53,480 nucleotides of DNA from Leptolinea sp. UBA4782 (GTDB lineage: Bacteria > Chloroflexota > Anaerolineae > Anaerolineales > Anaerolineaceae), in contig DHHC01000026.1 in the NCBI GenBank assembly GCA_002403095.1, positions 1 through 53,480 on the forward strand, read 5' to 3'. The translations under genes and the position numbers were made by a program. How positions within the stretch are numbered: the stretch's first letter is position 1; each line of letters opens with the position of its first letter. Positions 51,338 through 53,480 of this stretch are shown piece by piece. The notes under the pieces were generated by a model. That model had not been told where the DNA came from. It did not search any database and was given only the letters and a program-made list of their open reading frames with translations.

Positions 51338-53229
51338 CAAACCAATCTACCCGCCCTTCCAGTCTGACAACCCAGCGGCATTCTATGCCCAGGCATGGCG
51401 GTCCGGGCGGAGGTCCGCCCGGCATGAGGAACGTGGAAAAAGCACGCGACTTCAAAGGCACCATGAAGCGCCTGATCCAGTATTTGAAATCTTACCAGGT
51501 TTCGATCATTGTGATCTTGGCGCTGGCTGCCATCTCAACCGTCTTCAATATTTTCGGCCCCAAGATCCTTGGCAAGGCTATCACGCGCCTGTTTGAAGGT
51601 GTAATGGGTATGATTGCCGGAACCGGCACCGGGATCGATTTTGAGTATATCGGCCGGATCATCATCCTGATGGCAACGCTTTACCTGATCTCCGCCTTGA
51701 TCAACTATATCCAGGGCTGGGTCATGTCCGGTATTACAGCCAAAATCACCTACCAGTTCCGCCAGGATATTTCCGAGAAGATCAACCGCATGCCGTTGAA
51801 ATACTTTGACGGCACCAACCATGGCGAAGTGCTTTCCCGTATCACCAACGATGTGGATACCGTCAGCCAGACCATGAACCAGAGCCTGACCCAGATCATC
51901 ACCTCGGCAGTAACCCTGATAGGTGTACTGATCATGATGCTTTCGATCAATGCCTGGATGACGCTTGTTTCGCTGGTGATCATCCCGCTTTCAGCCATCA
52001 CCACCATGCAGATCGTCAAGCGCTCGCAGAAATTCTTTAAAGAGCAGCAGGATTACCTGGGCCATGTCAACGGGCATGTGGAAGAAATGTTCGGCGGGCA
52101 CCTGGTGATGAAAGCGTTCAATGGTGAGGCAAAGAGCCTGGAGGTTTTCGACCGCTCCAATTCGGTTCTGTACAGCTCAGCCTGGAAATCACAATTCCTT
52201 TCGAGCATCATGATGCCGATAATGAACTTCCTTGGCAATGTCAGTTATGTTATTGTTACCATCTTGGGGGGCTGGTTTGCCATCCGGGGCACCATCACAG
52301 TAGGCGATATCCAGGCCTTCATCCAGTATGTGCGTTCCTTCAACCAGCCTATCAGCCAGCTGGCAAACGTCTCCAACCTGCTGCAGCAAACCGCTGCTGC
52401 AGCCGAAAGGGTGTTTGAGTTCCTGAACCAGGCAGAAGAAGTGCCGGAGGTCTCCAACCCGGTGCAGCTTGGAGAGGTGAAAGGCGAAGTCGAATTCCGC
52501 AATGTACACTTCGGATATGATCCGGAAAAGATCATCATCAAGGATTTTTCGGCGCAAATCAAACCCGGGCAGCAGATCGCTATTGTCGGCCCGACCGGGG
52601 CAGGCAAGACCACCATGGTTAAATTACTGATGCGTTTTTATGATGTCAACAGCGGCGCTATCCTTGTGGACGGGCACAACATACAGGATTTCAGTCGGCA
52701 CGATTTGCGCAGGTCCTTCGGCATGGTTTTACAGGACACCTGGCTATACAACGGCACGATCATGGAAAACATCCGCTACGGCCGCCCGGATGCATCCGAT
52801 GCCGAAGTGATCGCAGCAGCCAAATCTGCCCATGTCGACCATTTTATTCATACCTTGCCGGACGGGTATCACATGGAGCTCAACGAAGAAGCTTCTAACG
52901 TTTCGCAGGGACAGAAACAGCTGCTCACCATTGCACGTGCCATCCTGGCCAACCCGCGCATCCTGATCCTGGACGAAGCCACCAGTTCGGTGGATACCCG
53001 CACCGAGGTGCTGATCCAGCGTGCCATAGAGACCCTGATGAAAGGGCGCACCAGTTTTGTCATTGCCCACCGCCTCTCCACCATCCGGGATGCTGACCTG
53101 ATCCTGGTGATGAACGATGGAGATATCGTCGAGCAGGGCAGCCATAAAGAGCTGCTGGCAAAAAATGGATTCTACGCCGAGCTGTATAACAGCCAGTTTG
53201 AGATGGCTGCTGCAGCGGTGATGGCTTAA
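51334..53229 (+). CDS. heterodimeric ABC multidrug exporter, catalytic subunit
   Basis: The 631-residue half-transporter opens with a His/Pro/Gly-rich N-terminus of about 40 residues (HGGPGGGPPGMRN). The six-helix domain includes KINRMPLKYFDGTNHGEVLS. The ATPase has Walker A GPTGAGKTTMV, signature NVSQGQKQLL near 522 (Gly to Gln) and Walker B ILILDEATSSVD with the catalytic Glu and H-loop VIAHRLS. The Gln in the signature and the Asp in the partner both belong to the same degenerate site, so this pair should have one working site. Exporters of this class pump drugs or lipids. Confidence 0.96.
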   Translation: MTNQSTRPSSLTTQRHSMPRHGGPGGGPPGMRNVEKARDFKGTMKRLIQYLKSYQVSIIVILALAAISTVFNIFGPKILGKAITRLFEGVMGMIAGTGTGIDFEYIGRIIILMATLYLISALINYIQGWVMSGITAKITYQFRQDISEKINRMPLKYFDGTNHGEVLSRITNDVDTVSQTMNQSLTQIITSAVTLIGVLIMMLSINAWMTLVSLVIIPLSAITTMQIVKRSQKFFKEQQDYLGHVNGHVEEMFGGHLVMKAFNGEAKSLEVFDRSNSVLYSSAWKSQFLSSIMMPIMNFLGNVSYVIVTILGGWFAIRGTITVGDIQAFIQYVRSFNQPISQLANVSNLLQQTAAAAERVFEFLNQAEEVPEVSNPVQLGEVKGEVEFRNVHFGYDPEKIIIKDFSAQIKPGQQIAIVGPTGAGKTTMVKLLMRFYDVNSGAILVDGHNIQDFSRHDLRRSFGMVLQDTWLYNGTIMENIRYGRPDASDAEVIAAAKSAHVDHFIHTLPDGYHMELNEEASNVSQGQKQLLTIARAILANPRILILDEATSSVDTRTEVLIQRAIETLMKGRTSFVIAHRLSTIRDADLILVMNDGDIVEQGSHKELLAKNGFYAELYNSQFEMAAAAVMA

Positions 53230-53240
53230 AACCGGTAATC

Positions 53241-53269
53241 TTGTCCGGTACTGCCTTGTATGATAGAAT
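53241..53269 (+). promoter_or_regulatory. promoter of the tRNA-Ser genes
   Basis: TTGTCC (53241-53246), 17 bp, TAGAAT (53264-53269), 25 bases before the first tRNA. Confidence 0.75.
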
Positions 53270-53294
53270 TCGGGGGCACCAGGTTAGGTACCCT

Positions 53295-53379
53295 GGAGGG
53301 ATGGCCGAGTGGTTTAAGGCGCCTGTCTTGAAAACAGGTATGGTGAAAGCCATCGTGGGTTCGAATCCCTCTCCCTCCG
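53295..53379 (+). tRNA. tRNA-Ser (anticodon TGA)
   Basis: GGAGGGA / TCCCTCC acceptor stem, anticodon arm CCTGT-CTTGAAA-ACAGG reading UCA, a long variable arm and T-arm GTGGG-TTCGAAT-CCCTC. CCA is not encoded. Confidence 0.97.
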
Positions 53380-53390
53380 CTGCACCTCAC

Positions 53391-53479
53391 GGGGAGGTGC
53401 CAGAGTGGCCGATTGGGCTCGCCTGCTAAGTGAGTGCTGGGATTAAACTCAGCCGCGGGTTCGAATCCCGCCCTCCCCG
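53391..53479 (+). tRNA. tRNA-Ser (anticodon GCT)
   Basis: GGGGAGG / CCTCCCC acceptor stem, anticodon arm CTCGC-CTGCTAA-GTGAG reading AGC, and a long variable arm. It starts 11 bases after the tRNA-Ser(TGA) and is probably co-transcribed with it. It ends one base before the window edge. Confidence 0.96.
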
Positions 53480-53480
53480 C

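Overview
The window looks like a chromosomal segment of an uncultured or little-studied bacterium of the phylum Chloroflexota, probably class Anaerolineae. This is inferred from the style of the partial 16S rRNA (its 5' domain reads like Anaerolineae 16S), from the mixture of gene families (VanW, LCP, ClpC with a UVR domain, an F420-type flavin-fold pair, a DUF6391-like protein, GPH and OFA permeases), and from a dispersed palindromic repeat familiar from such genomes. A 16S tree would settle it. No phage, integrase, transposase or CRISPR array is visible. The region is core chromosome interspersed with several decaying genes.

Layout. 1-1280: the 5' part of a 16S rRNA gene on the minus strand with a long leader and two tandem near-consensus promoters. 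1487-5250: three envelope or housekeeping genes on the plus strand (VanW-like protein, Trm112-like zinc protein, LCP cell-wall ligase) closed by a terminator. 5366-8754: minus-strand genes, namely two tandem paralogous membrane-anchored proteins directly behind urocanase (hutU), then a deazaflavin-type nitroreductase. 8885-15300: plus-strand DNA and protein maintenance genes (alkyltransferase-like protein, clpC, radA, a DUF6391-like protein, holA) with a repeat cluster at about 12,036-12,158. 15366-16256: a dead AraC-type regulator. 16431-19250: a most unusual gene encoding an inactive protein-kinase domain, one membrane helix and an extracellular sugar-binding-protein domain, behind a DUF3592 gene. 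19643-21927: a PEP-carboxykinase/HPr-kinase-like protein and an acetyltransferase. 22027-23792: ychF, tRNA-Leu and arsC. 23956-31453: transporters (SLC45-like MFS, OFA, GPH), a PNPOx-fold protein, and a minus-strand set of GPH permease, esterase and PHP hydrolase. 31602-36303: DEAD-box helicase with an attenuator-like leader, CPBP protease, and an ABC exporter pair. 36375-39310: an esterase and a DegT-type PLP enzyme between two pseudogenes. 39312-45925: typA, TauE permease, ROK kinase, alpha/alpha-toroid protein, M28 peptidase and a lipoprotein on the minus strand. 46103-53480: a hypothetical gene, a degV remnant, an MFS exporter, a MarR-regulated heterodimeric ABC exporter, and two tRNA-Ser genes.

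Functional picture. The genes suit a heterotroph living on sugars and organic acids, with a Gram-positive-like set of cell-wall genes, F420-type enzymes and several drug or solute exporters. Promoters resemble sigma-70 (TTGACA / TATAAT, 16-18 bp apart), and several lack a clear -35 but carry an extended -10 (TGnTATAnT). The most interesting candidate for new biology is the pseudokinase/solute-binding-protein fusion at 16431-18722. The PEPCK/HPr-kinase hybrid at 19643-21418 and the terminator-containing helicase leader at 31608-31802 come next.
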